This document shows positions 35,109 through 44,039 of a DNA stretch of 64,000 nucleotides, in pieces. The notes beneath the pieces were generated by a model. The model saw only the letters and a program-made list of their open reading frames with translations, was not told the origin of the DNA and did not search any database. Positions within the stretch are counted from its first letter, which is position 1; the number at the start of each line of letters is the position of its first letter. The stretch is from Clostridia bacterium (GTDB lineage Bacteria; Bacillota; Clostridia; Christensenellales; Aristaeellaceae): assembly GCA_017936375.1 (NCBI GenBank), contig JAGBFR010000036.1, positions 1 to 64,000 on the forward strand, given 5' to 3'. The translations under genes and the position numbers were made by a program.

Positions 35109-35783
35109 TTACTGCGGAATCGCCGCATCATGGTGCACAGCACCCGTATTCAGATTCATCGCCAGCGCATTCGCATCCCCCAGCAGCTCCAGATGTCCAA
35201 CAGACACCTCGTAGGCCGTCTTCTCCACAACCGTGCCATCCGGCAGCTGCTTCTGATAGCCGCGGGACTGCAGCCTGCCCGTCAGGGTGATCTTATCGCC
35301 GACGGAGAGCTTCGCTGCAAAGCGCGCGCTGCGGCCCCATGTGATGCAGGGAATATAGTCGCTCTTGCCGTATGCCCGGTTGACAGCGAGCATCATATCC
35401 GCAATCTCGCGTCCGAAGGGAGTTGTACGATAGGCAGGCGCCTTGCAGAGCGTGCCGGTAAGCTGGATCTGATTGGGATTTTCCCTTTCGTCCGGCTCGA
35501 CAATCCGCTGGGCAAAGGCCGTGATCAGCAGTCTGCCGGAGCCCTCGATAATCTTGTTATACGAGCGCACCTGCCCCTCGATGGAAAGCGGATCGCCATC
35601 CTTGAGCATCGCGCCGTCAAGAAGCCGCTCAGAGAGCGTCACCGGCAGCAGATCCTGCGCGCCGGAGAGGCGCGGCACCCCCAGCGTCAGATAATAAAAC
35701 TTTTCGCCAAAGGCCTCATGCCCAACCTCGGGCGTGCCGACGACAACGCCGCTCAGGCGCAGTGTGTTAATCACATTTTCCAT
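35109..35783 (-). CDS. Tandem OB-fold protein, single-stranded DNA-binding-like
   Basis: This 224-residue protein contains two SSB-like OB-folds. The first (about 4-100) begins NTLRLSGVVVG and includes FYYLTLGVPRLSG. The second (about 105-205) begins NQIQLTGTLCKAPAYR and includes DYIPCITWGRSARFAAKLSVGD, which is the classical SSB strand pattern. The C-terminus ends in AAIPQ and lacks the acidic DDDIPF-like tip through which replicative SSB recruits partners. It is therefore probably not the essential SSB. It is a single gene between pdaB and yerC. Confidence 0.8.
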   Translation of the reverse strand: MENVINTLRLSGVVVGTPEVGHEAFGEKFYYLTLGVPRLSGAQDLLPVTLSERLLDGAMLKDGDPLSIEGQVRSYNKIIEGSGRLLITAFAQRIVEPDERENPNQIQLTGTLCKAPAYRTTPFGREIADMMLAVNRAYGKSDYIPCITWGRSARFAAKLSVGDKITLTGRLQSRGYQKQLPDGTVVEKTAYEVSVGHLELLGDANALAMNLNTGAVHHDAAIPQ

Positions 35784-35817
35784 TGTACGTCCTCCTCAAC
35801 CATATTCGTTGTCCATG

Positions 35818-36624
35818 TCACGCTTCCGGCGCTGCGGTTCCATCGGGAACCGGCTCCGGCGTACACAAATGCTGTTTGCCCGTGTGATCGATCCATGTCT
35901 TTCCCTCGAGCAGCAGCTGTGAGATCGGAATTATTCTGTATCCTTCCCTCGTGTAATATTCAAGGATCTGCGGGAGCGCCTCAAGGATATACTTTGAGTC
36001 ATTATGGAATAGAACGATATCCCCGGGGCTTACCTGCTTTGTGCACTGGCGCACCATATTCTCTGTGCCCAGATTCTTCCAGTCCAGAGAATCGACGTTC
36101 CATTGCACGCATTCGTATCCCTCCTCCCGGCTGACCCGCACGACCAGATCGTTATACTCGCCATACGGCGGGCGGAAGAGCGTGGTCGGCGTTCCGGTGA
36201 TGGATTTTACGAGATCGCTTGTCTTTCGCAGTTCCTCCCGGATCTGAGCCTGATTCAGCTGTGACATATGCGGGTGTGTCGCAGAGTGGTTGCCGATTTC
36301 ATGCCCGCGGCTGACAAGCTCCCGAACAAGATCCGGATGCTCCTCTGCCCAGAATCCGACGAGGAAGAAGGTCGTCTTGACGCCGTACTGATCCAGAATA
36401 TCGAGTATGCCTTCCGTATTGGCACGGCCCCATGCCGCATCAAAGCTGATGGAAAGCACCTTCTCCTCTGTATCGACATTGTAGACGGGAAGCTCTCGCG
36501 TCGCCACGGCAGCCATCAGGGACGGGCCGCCGCTCATTGAGACATACGCAGCCAGCACAGCGGCAAGCGCAGCCGGCGGGATCAACCGACGAAGAAGCTG
36601 CGCATTCATGCGCAATCTTTTCAT
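35818..36624 (-). CDS. pdaB: PdaB-like sporulation polysaccharide deacetylase
   Basis: This 268-residue protein has an N-terminal membrane anchor (about 15-35) and an extracytoplasmic NodB-type deacetylase domain. Motif 1 reads SFDAAWG, as in the PdaB group, in place of the usual TFDDGP; HSATH supplies the metal-binding histidines; LFRPPYGEYN and DIVLFHND are later motifs. In Bacillus PdaB is needed to maintain spores after the late sporulation stage. Start at the ATG (36624) that has GGAGG 8 nt upstream; two earlier ATGs overlap or abut the ribosome-binding site. The family assignment is stronger than the exact substrate. Confidence 0.85.
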   Translation of the reverse strand: MKRLRMNAQLLRRLIPPAALAAVLAAYVSMSGGPSLMAAVATRELPVYNVDTEEKVLSISFDAAWGRANTEGILDILDQYGVKTTFFLVGFWAEEHPDLVRELVSRGHEIGNHSATHPHMSQLNQAQIREELRKTSDLVKSITGTPTTLFRPPYGEYNDLVVRVSREEGYECVQWNVDSLDWKNLGTENMVRQCTKQVSPGDIVLFHNDSKYILEALPQILEYYTREGYRIIPISQLLLEGKTWIDHTGKQHLCTPEPVPDGTAAPEA

Positions 36625-36811
36625 AGACATCGCCTCCATGAAAGCCTTCGCAGTTTGTATATGTGCCCGCCGGCGGTTTTAGAACTTCACTCATAAGACG
36701 TAGAATCCTGCCGAAAAATTCCGACTCCTCAAAGGTTTCACATTGCTGCCATATTTGCCCGGGTCAGTTTATCGGCTTCCGCATCCCGTTCCTCCTTTTA
36801 TTGCATAGAAA

Positions 36812-36835
36812 AACGGCGCGTCCGAAGACGCGCCG
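36812..36835 (-). terminator. Terminator of upp
   Basis: A 9-bp GC-rich stem (36827-36835 with 36814-36822) closes a TTCG tetraloop on the minus strand and is followed by TTTTTC. The remaining gap between upp and pdaB (36625-36811) shows no further gene. Confidence 0.9.
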
Positions 36836-36861
36836 CAAGGCTTATTAATGCGTATTCTTTT

Positions 36862-37530
<669 letters not shown>

Positions 37531-37541
37531 TCATTTGCTTC

Positions 37542-37570
37542 ATTATATCATTTTGCTCCGGGATGGGCAA
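37542..37570 (-). promoter_or_regulatory. Sigma-A promoter of upp
   Basis: TTGCCC (37570-37565), 17 nt and a perfect TATAAT (37547-37542) on the minus strand, 50 nt upstream of upp. Confidence 0.7.
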
Positions 37571-37615
37571 GTATCTATGCTCTGTTTTTTGTATCCATCC
37601 GTTCCCATGCGTCGC

Positions 37616-37645
37616 TTGACAGGCGAATGTGTGCCGCGCTATACT
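37616..37645 (+). promoter_or_regulatory. Sigma-A promoter of lgt
   Basis: TTGACA (37616-37621), an 18-nt spacer and TATACT (37640-37645) lie 67 nt before the lgt start. It is divergent from the upp promoter. Confidence 0.85.
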
Positions 37646-37712
37646 TTATAAAGGTATGTCTTTCCATCAATCGGCCACGCTATGGCTGGATTCATTGTTT
37701 TCGGAGGTATTT

Positions 37713-38858
37713 ATGCTCAGCAGACCTTTGCTCGACCGCGTCGCCTTCCTTGGCATCAGCTGGTATGCGATCCTCATCGTTGCGGCAATCCTCATCGGCT
37801 ATCTCATCAGCAGCCGTGAAGCGCGCCGCCTCTCCTTCCCGCAGGATACGCTTGTGGATTTCCTCCTCTATGCCATTCCGCTCGGCATCATCTGCGCGCG
37901 TCTTTATTACGTCTTTTTCCGCTTCAATACCTATGCGGAGGATCCAATCGCCATCTTCAATATCCGCGAGGGCGGTCTGGCCATCTATGGCGGCGTGATC
38001 GGCGGCCTCATCGCCGCGCGCATCGTCTCCCGCAGGCATAAGATCAGCGAGCTGCAGCTGCTGGACGTTCTTGCCCCGTCGCTCGTCCTCGGGCAGGCCA
38101 TCGGCCGCTGGGGCAACTACATCAATATGGAGGCCTACGGCCTGCGCATCGGCGAAGAAGCCCTCCAGTTCTTCCCATTCGCTGTGGAGATTCCCGTCGG
38201 CGAGGTCTGGTACTGGCACATGGCGACGTTCTTCTACGAGTTCTGCTGGGATATCCTGGTCTTTGCCCTGCTTTTGATCGTTCGCCGCTGCTGCCGCAGG
38301 AAGGGCGATGTCTTCTGCTGGTATCTGCTGCTGTACTGCTCCGGCCGCACGGTCATCGAGGGCCTGCGCAATGACAGCCTGACCTTCATCAGCGAGTTCG
38401 TCCGTATCTCTCAGGTGCTATCCGCCATCGCGGCGTTCGCCGTGGTGATCTATTTCTTCCTGCGCATCCGCGACAGGATCAGCGCGGTCACCATCGCGCC
38501 CGTCGTCAGCGCGGTGCTCTGCCTCGTCACCACATTCCTTGGCGAATTCGAGCGCGGCGCATACAGCACACTCTTTATCTTCTCGCAGCTCAGCCTTGCC
38601 GCGCTGATCATCTCTCAGATCGTCATCATCGTCCTCTGGACGCTGGACAGCGGCAAGTTTGACGCCCTGACGGCCATTCCCCTCATTGCCGATGCGCTCT
38701 TTATCGCTGCGCTGCTCATCGCCGGCGTCCCGCGCGCCAATGAGGACAATACCTACTATGTCTCCCTCAGGCAGTGCGCTGCCATGATCCAGATGATCCT
38801 CTGCGGCTGGCTGCTCTGCTACCCCTTCTGCCCGAAGTCTGCAGAGACCACCCGCTGA
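37713..38858 (+). CDS. lgt: Prolipoprotein diacylglyceryl transferase Lgt, extended form
   Basis: Lgt attaches diacylglycerol to the lipobox cysteine of prelipoproteins, the first step in lipoprotein maturation. The signature GRWGNYINMEAYG lies at 131-143, with GGLAIYGGVIGG (88-99) before it and GRTVIEGLRND later. ATG at 37713 has GGAGG at 5 nt; the frame extends 28 codons upstream over the promoter. The protein is 381 residues against the usual 260-300. The last 120 or so form about four extra membrane helices of unknown role. A position often histidine in other Lgt proteins reads tyrosine here (IYGG). Confidence 0.93.
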   Translation: MLSRPLLDRVAFLGISWYAILIVAAILIGYLISSREARRLSFPQDTLVDFLLYAIPLGIICARLYYVFFRFNTYAEDPIAIFNIREGGLAIYGGVIGGLIAARIVSRRHKISELQLLDVLAPSLVLGQAIGRWGNYINMEAYGLRIGEEALQFFPFAVEIPVGEVWYWHMATFFYEFCWDILVFALLLIVRRCCRRKGDVFCWYLLLYCSGRTVIEGLRNDSLTFISEFVRISQVLSAIAAFAVVIYFFLRIRDRISAVTIAPVVSAVLCLVTTFLGEFERGAYSTLFIFSQLSLAALIISQIVIIVLWTLDSGKFDALTAIPLIADALFIAALLIAGVPRANEDNTYYVSLRQCAAMIQMILCGWLLCYPFCPKSAETTR

Positions 38859-38876
38859 TCTCAAGACGCATTCCCC

Positions 38877-38908
38877 GCCAGCCGGTCCTGAATCGGCTGG
38901 CTTTTCTT
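38877..38908 (+). terminator. Terminator of lgt
   Basis: An 8-bp stem (38877-38884 with 38894-38901) is followed by TTTTCTT. recX starts 38 nt later, so recX may need read-through or its own promoter, which I cannot identify. Confidence 0.85.
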
Positions 38909-38945
38909 CCCAATATGCAAGAATACTCCAAAGGATGGAATTCTT

Positions 38946-39572
38946 ATGGCACAGACGCTCACCATTTCAAAGGTCACGCGCGTACATGGCCGCGCAAATC
39001 TCACCCTTTCCACGGGTGAGACGCTCTCTATGCCCCGCGCCATGCTCAAGGAGCGACCCTATCGTGGCGGCATGCCCTTTGACAGAGCCAGCCACACCGC
39101 GTTCATCCGGGATCGATCCTATCCCTTCGCGCTGGATAAAGCCGTATCCCTGCTCGCGCTCCGCGCCCGCACCGAAAAGGAAATCCGCGATTCCCTCCGC
39201 CTTTGCGCCTATCCCGAGGAGACCATCGAGCGCGTCATGGCGCGCCTTGGAGAAGCCGGATACCTCAATGACGCCGATTTTGCTGTGAGCTGGTCTGCCT
39301 CCCGCCTGTCAAAGGGGATGGGCGCCCGGCGCATCAGTCAGGAGCTGAGCCGAAAAGGCGTCGACAGAGAGACCATCAGCGCCGCGATCGACGAGCTTGA
39401 TGAGGACGACGTCTTCGCTTCCGCAATGAAAACCGCAAGAAAGGCCGCCTCGGGCAAGGATCTCGCTTCCCCATCTGACAGACAGAAAATCACAGCGGCC
39501 CTGCTGCGCAGGGGCTTTGACTACGGCATAGTGCGCAGAGCGCTGGATACGCTGAGATCCGGAGAAGACTGA
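38946..39572 (+). CDS. recX: RecA regulatory protein RecX
   Basis: This 208-residue RecX modulates RecA filament formation. The helical repeats are clear: ALDKAVSLLALRARTEKEIRDSL, split in the protein as three-helix units, YLNDADFAVSWSASRLSKGMGARRI-like text and LLRRGFDYGIVRRAL. The N-terminal 60 residues form the extra domain found in Firmicutes RecX. It lies downstream of lgt on the plus strand and is convergent with the HAD phosphatase gene. Confidence 0.93.
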   Translation: MAQTLTISKVTRVHGRANLTLSTGETLSMPRAMLKERPYRGGMPFDRASHTAFIRDRSYPFALDKAVSLLALRARTEKEIRDSLRLCAYPEETIERVMARLGEAGYLNDADFAVSWSASRLSKGMGARRISQELSRKGVDRETISAAIDELDEDDVFASAMKTARKAASGKDLASPSDRQKITAALLRRGFDYGIVRRALDTLRSGED

Positions 39573-39598
39573 GCGCACCATATTCTTCATATAAAAAC

Positions 39599-39625
39599 AG
39601 CCTTCCAGATTCGCGCTGGAAGGCT
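39599..39625. terminator. Bidirectional terminator between recX and the HAD phosphatase
   Basis: A 10-bp stem (39599-39608 with 39616-39625) is flanked by AAAAAC on the left and ATTCTTATT on the right, so it can serve both convergent genes. Confidence 0.85.
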
Positions 39626-39629
39626 ATTC

Positions 39630-40496
39630 TTATTCATGTTCCGATTGCTTTGCCGCAAGCACACGGCGGATCATTTTCGCCACGCCGCATTCATCATTTG
39701 TCGCCGTGACGTAACGGCAGACATCCTTAACATGTTCGGGCGCATTGCCCATGGCCGTGCTGTGATACGCATATTCGAGCATGGAAAGGTCGTTTTCCGC
39801 ATCGCCGAAGGCCATGACGTTCTCGCGCGTCAAGCCAAGCTGCTCTGCCAGCCACGCAAGCGCCATGCCCTTGCCGGTATCCTTCGGCATGATTTCAATA
39901 TTATTGGGCGAAGAGGAAACGATCTCCAGATGCGGCAGCGCGCGGCGGAGAGCCTCCCTCGCAGGCGGAATCCGCTCATCGCTCACGGCGCTCCACATTC
40001 CGTTGGCGACGATAAAGAGCTTCATGATGCCGCGCTCCGCCGCCTCGCGGATGTTCTCCTTGCCATAGCGCGGCTCGATCAGCCCGCGCGCCACGAGATG
40101 ATAATCCCGCCCGGATTCATCCTGAACGGTATTGACAATCCCATCTTCAAAGCCGTTGATCATCATCCCATAAGGGAGCAGGATATCCAGCGCCCGCAGC
40201 GCATCCTGCGTCTCAAACCGCCTGCCATAGATGATCTTTCCTTCCGGCAGCGCCCTTTCCGCAATCCTCGCGCCGTTGGCAGCGATGATCATACAGGGCA
40301 GATCGTACTGGCGGATAAAATCGCTGGCATCCTCCGCCATGCGGCCCGTCGAAATGCAGACGCAGACGCCTGCATCATGCGCCGCGCAGATCGCGTCAAT
40401 ATTCTCCTGAGGAATCGTAGCGTGATCGCTCAGCAGGAGCGTGCCGTCCATATCAATGGCAATCATGCCCACATTTGCAAGCTCAGCTGTTTTCAT
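39630..40496 (-). CDS. Cof-type HAD-superfamily phosphatase
   Basis: This 288-residue HAD hydrolase is of the Cof/YwpJ type with a type II cap. Motif I is DMDGTLL with the nucleophile aspartate, motif II is STGRM, and motif IV is FGDAENDLSMLEYA. Such enzymes dephosphorylate sugar phosphates, nucleotides or cofactor precursors; the substrate cannot be read from sequence. The ATG is preceded by GGAGGA. It follows the pseudouridine synthase gene by 42 nt and probably shares its transcript. Confidence 0.94.
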   Translation of the reverse strand: MKTAELANVGMIAIDMDGTLLLSDHATIPQENIDAICAAHDAGVCVCISTGRMAEDASDFIRQYDLPCMIIAANGARIAERALPEGKIIYGRRFETQDALRALDILLPYGMMINGFEDGIVNTVQDESGRDYHLVARGLIEPRYGKENIREAAERGIMKLFIVANGMWSAVSDERIPPAREALRRALPHLEIVSSSPNNIEIMPKDTGKGMALAWLAEQLGLTRENVMAFGDAENDLSMLEYAYHSTAMGNAPEHVKDVCRYVTATNDECGVAKMIRRVLAAKQSEHE

Positions 40497-40538
40497 TCGC
40501 TTTCCTCCATCGTCCTTTGTATCCCATTGGCTAAGCCA

Positions 40539-41426
40539 TCAGAACGGACATTTGGCCTCAAAGCTTCGTCCGTTCAGATAGGCGAGCGCGCCGTCCGCAT
40601 GAACAACCAGCCGCGTCGCCCAAAGCTGCTGCCGGCGAATCCCCAGCTGACGATTGATCGCCCTGTCGCCGTATTTATCATCACCCAGAATCGGATGACC
40701 GATATGCGCCAGATGCGCCCTGATCTGATGCGTTCGGCCTGTGATCAGCTCGACCTCAAGGCGTGCATACTCGCCCGGCTGTATGACCCTGTAAGCGGTC
40801 TCGATGGGCAGCGAATTGCGGGCGGGATAATCCGTAATCGCCACGCGGGAGATCTCCGCATCCTTGCGCAGATAAGCGCGCATATGCGCCTGCGCCATCG
40901 CAGGGCAGCCCTTGACGCGGCAGGTATAGAATTTCTGGAACGTCCGCTCGCTGAATGCCGCTCTGGCGGAGTCAAACGCCTCATCATCCTTGGCAAACAG
41001 GAGCAGACCGCCGGTCTGTACATCCAGCCTGTGGCATAGATGCAGGGAGTCGGTCTGCTTCCCCTGCGCCTTCAGGTATGCAATCGCGCGTGTAAGCGCA
41101 CTGTCGCCCTCAAGGGGCTTTTCTTCATTCTGAGAAGGGATGCCCTGCGGCTTATTGACGAGCAGAATCCGCTCGTCTTCAAAGACGATCTCCGGCAGCG
41201 GCAGGCTCTTCTTCTCCTGCTGGGCAAGAACCGCCTTCGGGAAGAATACGCGGATTTCCTGTCCGGCCTTTACGCGAACGTCCGCTGTGATCTTTTCACC
41301 GTCCACGCGGACGTCACGCTTCTTGATCGCTTCTTTGATCGCCCAGATCGGAATCTCGGCAGCCTCCTGCCTGAGGATGGCAGAGAGCAGCCAACCATCC
41401 CTCTCCCTGCTCACAATGAACTGCAT
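40539..41426 (-). CDS. RluA-family RNA pseudouridine synthase
   Basis: This 295-residue enzyme isomerises uridines in rRNA or tRNA. An N-terminal S4 RNA-binding domain (about 1-70) has AIKKRDVRVDGEKI. The catalytic motif HRLDVQTGGLLLFA contains the essential aspartate. Later motifs are GRTHQIRAHLAHIGHPILGDDKYG. The exact target among RluC/RluD/YjbO types is not decidable. It lies between an uncharacterised gene and the HAD gene in one probable operon. Confidence 0.95.
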   Translation of the reverse strand: MQFIVSRERDGWLLSAILRQEAAEIPIWAIKEAIKKRDVRVDGEKITADVRVKAGQEIRVFFPKAVLAQQEKKSLPLPEIVFEDERILLVNKPQGIPSQNEEKPLEGDSALTRAIAYLKAQGKQTDSLHLCHRLDVQTGGLLLFAKDDEAFDSARAAFSERTFQKFYTCRVKGCPAMAQAHMRAYLRKDAEISRVAITDYPARNSLPIETAYRVIQPGEYARLEVELITGRTHQIRAHLAHIGHPILGDDKYGDRAINRQLGIRRQQLWATRLVVHADGALAYLNGRSFEAKCPF

Positions 41427-41476
41427 GCTCTTCTTTCCTTTCTCTGCCCGCAGGCGTCTGCTTTTTCATTTGTTCG

Positions 41477-42514
41477 TCACTGCAGCAGAATATCCTCTGT
41501 GCATTCAATCCATTTTGGCGTGAGGCAGTACATCATCCTGAGCGCACTGCGCATGGCGTCCGTCAGGTAGACGATCACGGACGTCTGCAGCACATCCTCC
41601 ATTGCCCGCAGCGGCGCACCCTGCTTACAGAGGAATCGAATCGTCTTCGCCACCTCAGAGTTCTGTCTTCCATCCCTCAGCGTGCCGGCAATCGCACGTT
41701 CCAGCGCGTCCTGAAGGGGGATTTCTTCCGGCAGAATGTCTTCCGTCGCCCATAGTCCGGCAGCATCCATCTGCTGAAGGCTCGTCCTTCTCCTGCCGTC
41801 CGCAATCAGGCACTGCGGCTCCGCCAGCGCTGCATGCAGCAGCATGACGCCACCGCTGTAATCCACGCAGTCAAATCCCGCCCAGAGATAGCGGCGGGCA
41901 AGCTGCATGGAGAGCTCCGATCCCATGTTCTCTGATCTGAGCACATCGACAATCATCCTCTGCGGCCGCCTATCATCCATCGCGCCGACGCGATAGAGCA
42001 TTCCATGCAGACGCGCATGGACGAGATCAAGCCTTTGCCGTATACGATCGTGTCTATCCTGTGCGAATGCGCGCGCTGCAGCCCGAGCAACCGGGATCTC
42101 CATTTCAAAATACGGCCTTCCCGATACAAGCCCGACGCTCCCCCACAGCCGAAGAGACAGCGCCCTGGCCGCCTCAAGCTCCCGCTGCTCGGCAATCTGC
42201 GCGCTGCCGCCAAGGATCAGCGCGCGCTCGACGAGCTCATGCTCCTCTCTCGAGAGACAGGCCGCCTGCTCAGCCATGCTATTCATTACCGCGCGCCTCA
42301 CCTGCTCAAGCTGCTGTGCGCGCATAGGCTTACGCTCGATATTCTGCCAGCTACGCTCGATCCTCCTCTGCAGCGCGGGGCCGTCCAGCGCCTCCAGCCT
42401 CGCTGCGCCCAGAGGAGGCATCTGGGACACCATCTGATCAAATCGCTTCTTCTGCATGAACTCAAGCGTCTTTTCCTGCCATCCGCCGATAAATACTTCA
42501 TCCTGTCTGAACAT
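41477..42514 (-). CDS. Uncharacterised 345-residue protein
   Basis: I do not recognise this protein. The ATG at 42514 is supported by GGAGGGG 4 nt upstream; the frame extends 28 codons further through a hairpin. It is soluble, rich in Arg, Leu and Ala and mainly helical, with no signal peptide, membrane segment or obvious catalytic motif. The stretches FDCVDYSGGVMLLHAALAE and CLIADGRRRTS-like text near the middle suggest a globular centre. It leads a probable operon with the pseudouridine synthase and HAD phosphatase, which says little about its function. Confidence 0.75.
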   Translation of the reverse strand: MFRQDEVFIGGWQEKTLEFMQKKRFDQMVSQMPPLGAARLEALDGPALQRRIERSWQNIERKPMRAQQLEQVRRAVMNSMAEQAACLSREEHELVERALILGGSAQIAEQRELEAARALSLRLWGSVGLVSGRPYFEMEIPVARAAARAFAQDRHDRIRQRLDLVHARLHGMLYRVGAMDDRRPQRMIVDVLRSENMGSELSMQLARRYLWAGFDCVDYSGGVMLLHAALAEPQCLIADGRRRTSLQQMDAAGLWATEDILPEEIPLQDALERAIAGTLRDGRQNSEVAKTIRFLCKQGAPLRAMEDVLQTSVIVYLTDAMRSALRMMYCLTPKWIECTEDILLQ

Positions 42515-42569
42515 AGATCCCCTCCGAGTACCGCAGCGCCGATGCGCTGTCTCAATCGTGCGCAAAGCA

Positions 42570-42598
42570 ATGGCACCCGTGATTGCCATGGGTGCCAT
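42570..42598 (-). terminator. Possible terminator of ilvE
   Basis: A 9-bp stem (42590-42598 with 42570-42578) and an 11-nt loop follow the ilvE stop by about 50 nt. The following TGCTTTG is a poor T tract. Confidence 0.5.
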
Positions 42599-42646
42599 CT
42601 GCTGCGTTTATCTTTGGAAATCCATATTCTTCTGTGCGGATCAGGC

Positions 42647-43717
42647 TCAGTCGATCTTGAGCACCCAGCCAAACGGATCCTCAACCTCGCCGAACTGAAT
42701 ACCCGTCAGCATATCATAGAGCTTCTGGGTCAGCGTGCCGATCTCTCCGCCGGAGATCGTGATCTCGCGATCATTCCAGGCCAGGCGGCCAACCGGGGAC
42801 ACGACAGCCGCCGTGCCGGAGCCGAAGGCTTCCTCAAGCTGACCATTCTCGGACGCGTTGAACACATCCTCCACCGTGATGCGGCGCTCCTCAACCGGGA
42901 CGCCAAGATGACCGGCCAGCTTGATGATAGAATCGCGGGTAATGCCGCCAAGGATGGAACCGGTCAGCGGCGGGGTCACGAGCGCGTCGCTGAACTTAAA
43001 GAACATGTTCATCGAGCCGACTTCCTCGACGTACTTATTCTCCTTGCCGTCCAGCCAGAGCACCTGCTCGTAGCCCTTGCTCTTGGCGATCTCGCCGGCA
43101 AGGATGGACGCCGCATAATTGCCGCCCGTCTTCGTGAAGCCGACGCCGCCCTTGACAGCGCGCACGAGCTCCGGCTCGACATAGATGCCCACCGGCGCAA
43201 GGCCCTTCGGGTAATACGCACCGGACGGAGAGCAGATGATGAAGAAACGATAGGTGTGCGAGGCATGAACGCCCAGCATCACATCGGTAGAGATCATCGT
43301 CGGACGGATATACAGAGAAGTACCCGGCGCAGACGGCACCCAATCGGCATCTGCCTTAAGGAGCGCCAGAAGGCCGGCAAGCGCCTGCTCAATATCGAGC
43401 GCCGGCATGCCCATGCGCTCGGCAGAGCGATTCATGCGGGCAAAGTTATCGCGCGGACGGAAGAGCTGCAGACCGCCATCCTTGCGGCGGTAGCACTTCA
43501 TGCCCTCAAAAATCTCCTGTGCATAGTGGAACACCGTGCACGCGGGATCCATCAGAAACGGACCATAGGGAACCACGCGGGCGTCGAACCAGCCGCGGCC
43601 AACCTCATAATCCATCACAAACATGTGATCGGTAAAAACCTTGCCAAAGCCAAGCTTGGACTCATCCTCGGGCTTCTTCTTGGGCGCAGACGTCAGCGTC
43701 ACCGGAATCTCGTACAT
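42647..43717 (-). CDS. ilvE: Branched-chain amino acid aminotransferase
   Basis: This 356-residue fold-type IV PLP enzyme of the longer BCAT group carries out the last step in valine, leucine and isoleucine synthesis or the first in their breakdown. The PLP lysine is Lys196 in GFTKTGGNYAAS. EIFEGMKCYR (68-77), IRPTMIS and NMFF are family segments. ATG at 43717 has GGAGG 9 nt upstream. It is monocistronic with a strong promoter and a short leader that contains a hairpin. No other branched-chain genes are adjacent. Confidence 0.96.
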   Translation of the reverse strand: MYEIPVTLTSAPKKKPEDESKLGFGKVFTDHMFVMDYEVGRGWFDARVVPYGPFLMDPACTVFHYAQEIFEGMKCYRRKDGGLQLFRPRDNFARMNRSAERMGMPALDIEQALAGLLALLKADADWVPSAPGTSLYIRPTMISTDVMLGVHASHTYRFFIICSPSGAYYPKGLAPVGIYVEPELVRAVKGGVGFTKTGGNYAASILAGEIAKSKGYEQVLWLDGKENKYVEEVGSMNMFFKFSDALVTPPLTGSILGGITRDSIIKLAGHLGVPVEERRITVEDVFNASENGQLEEAFGSGTAAVVSPVGRLAWNDREITISGGEIGTLTQKLYDMLTGIQFGEVEDPFGWVLKID

Positions 43718-43789
43718 CAGTAATTTCCTCCATAAAGTTCGATTTTTCGCCGAACTTCGGGGCAATTCGCCTCAAATCGTAGCAGGTCT

Positions 43790-43818
43790 ATTTTATCGCC
43801 TGCGCCTGTGCCTGTCAA
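43790..43818 (-). promoter_or_regulatory. Sigma-A promoter of ilvE
   Basis: A perfect TTGACA (43818-43813), a 17-nt spacer and TAAAAT (43795-43790) on the minus strand, 73 nt before the ilvE start. Confidence 0.85.
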
Positions 43819-43880
43819 GTATCCGGAGGGGCGTTTCGGCTCAATTCCTGAATTTTCTGCAAGTTTTATATGATCATTTT

Positions 43881-43961
43881 TCATCTTTCTTCCGTTTTCA
43901 CCAGATTCAGCAGATAATTCGCCGGATTATGTTCCATCCATTCATCTGTGTTCCTCGCCAT
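43881..43961 (-). CDS. Possible 26-residue peptide
   Basis: A short open frame begins at an ATG (43961) and reads with an ordinary amino-acid mix (starts MARNTDEW, contains NPANYLLNL). It lies just after the ABC operon terminator and before the ilvE promoter. No good ribosome-binding site precedes it and the upstream frame is open through the terminator, so it may be chance or a remnant. I would not trust it without comparative evidence. Confidence 0.2.
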   Translation of the reverse strand: MARNTDEWMEHNPANYLLNLVKTEER

Positions 43962-43970
43962 CACAGAGAA

Positions 43971-44000
43971 AAGGGCCGGCGGATCAACCCGCCGGCCTTT
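43971..44000 (-). terminator. Terminator of the three-gene ABC operon
   Basis: A 9-bp GC stem (43989-43997 with 43974-43982), extended by A-T pairs, is followed on the minus strand by CTTTTCT. Confidence 0.85.
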
Positions 44001-44039
44001 GTCTATGTATCCTCCGCGCACAACGAAAAGGAGGGACAA

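Larger units (their letters stand above)
43718..44039 (-). other. Intergenic region between ilvE and the ABC operon
   Basis: These 322 bases hold the terminator of the ABC operon (43971-44000), a 26-codon minus-strand open frame (43881-43961), the ilvE promoter (43790-43818) and a 7-bp inverted repeat (43735-43741 with 43751-43757) just before the ilvE ribosome-binding site. I see no T-box specifier or antiterminator sequence. Confidence 0.7.

Noticed and set aside
43718-43800. A T-box riboswitch before ilvE
   Set aside because: The conserved T-box sequence and antiterminator are absent and the leader is too short.
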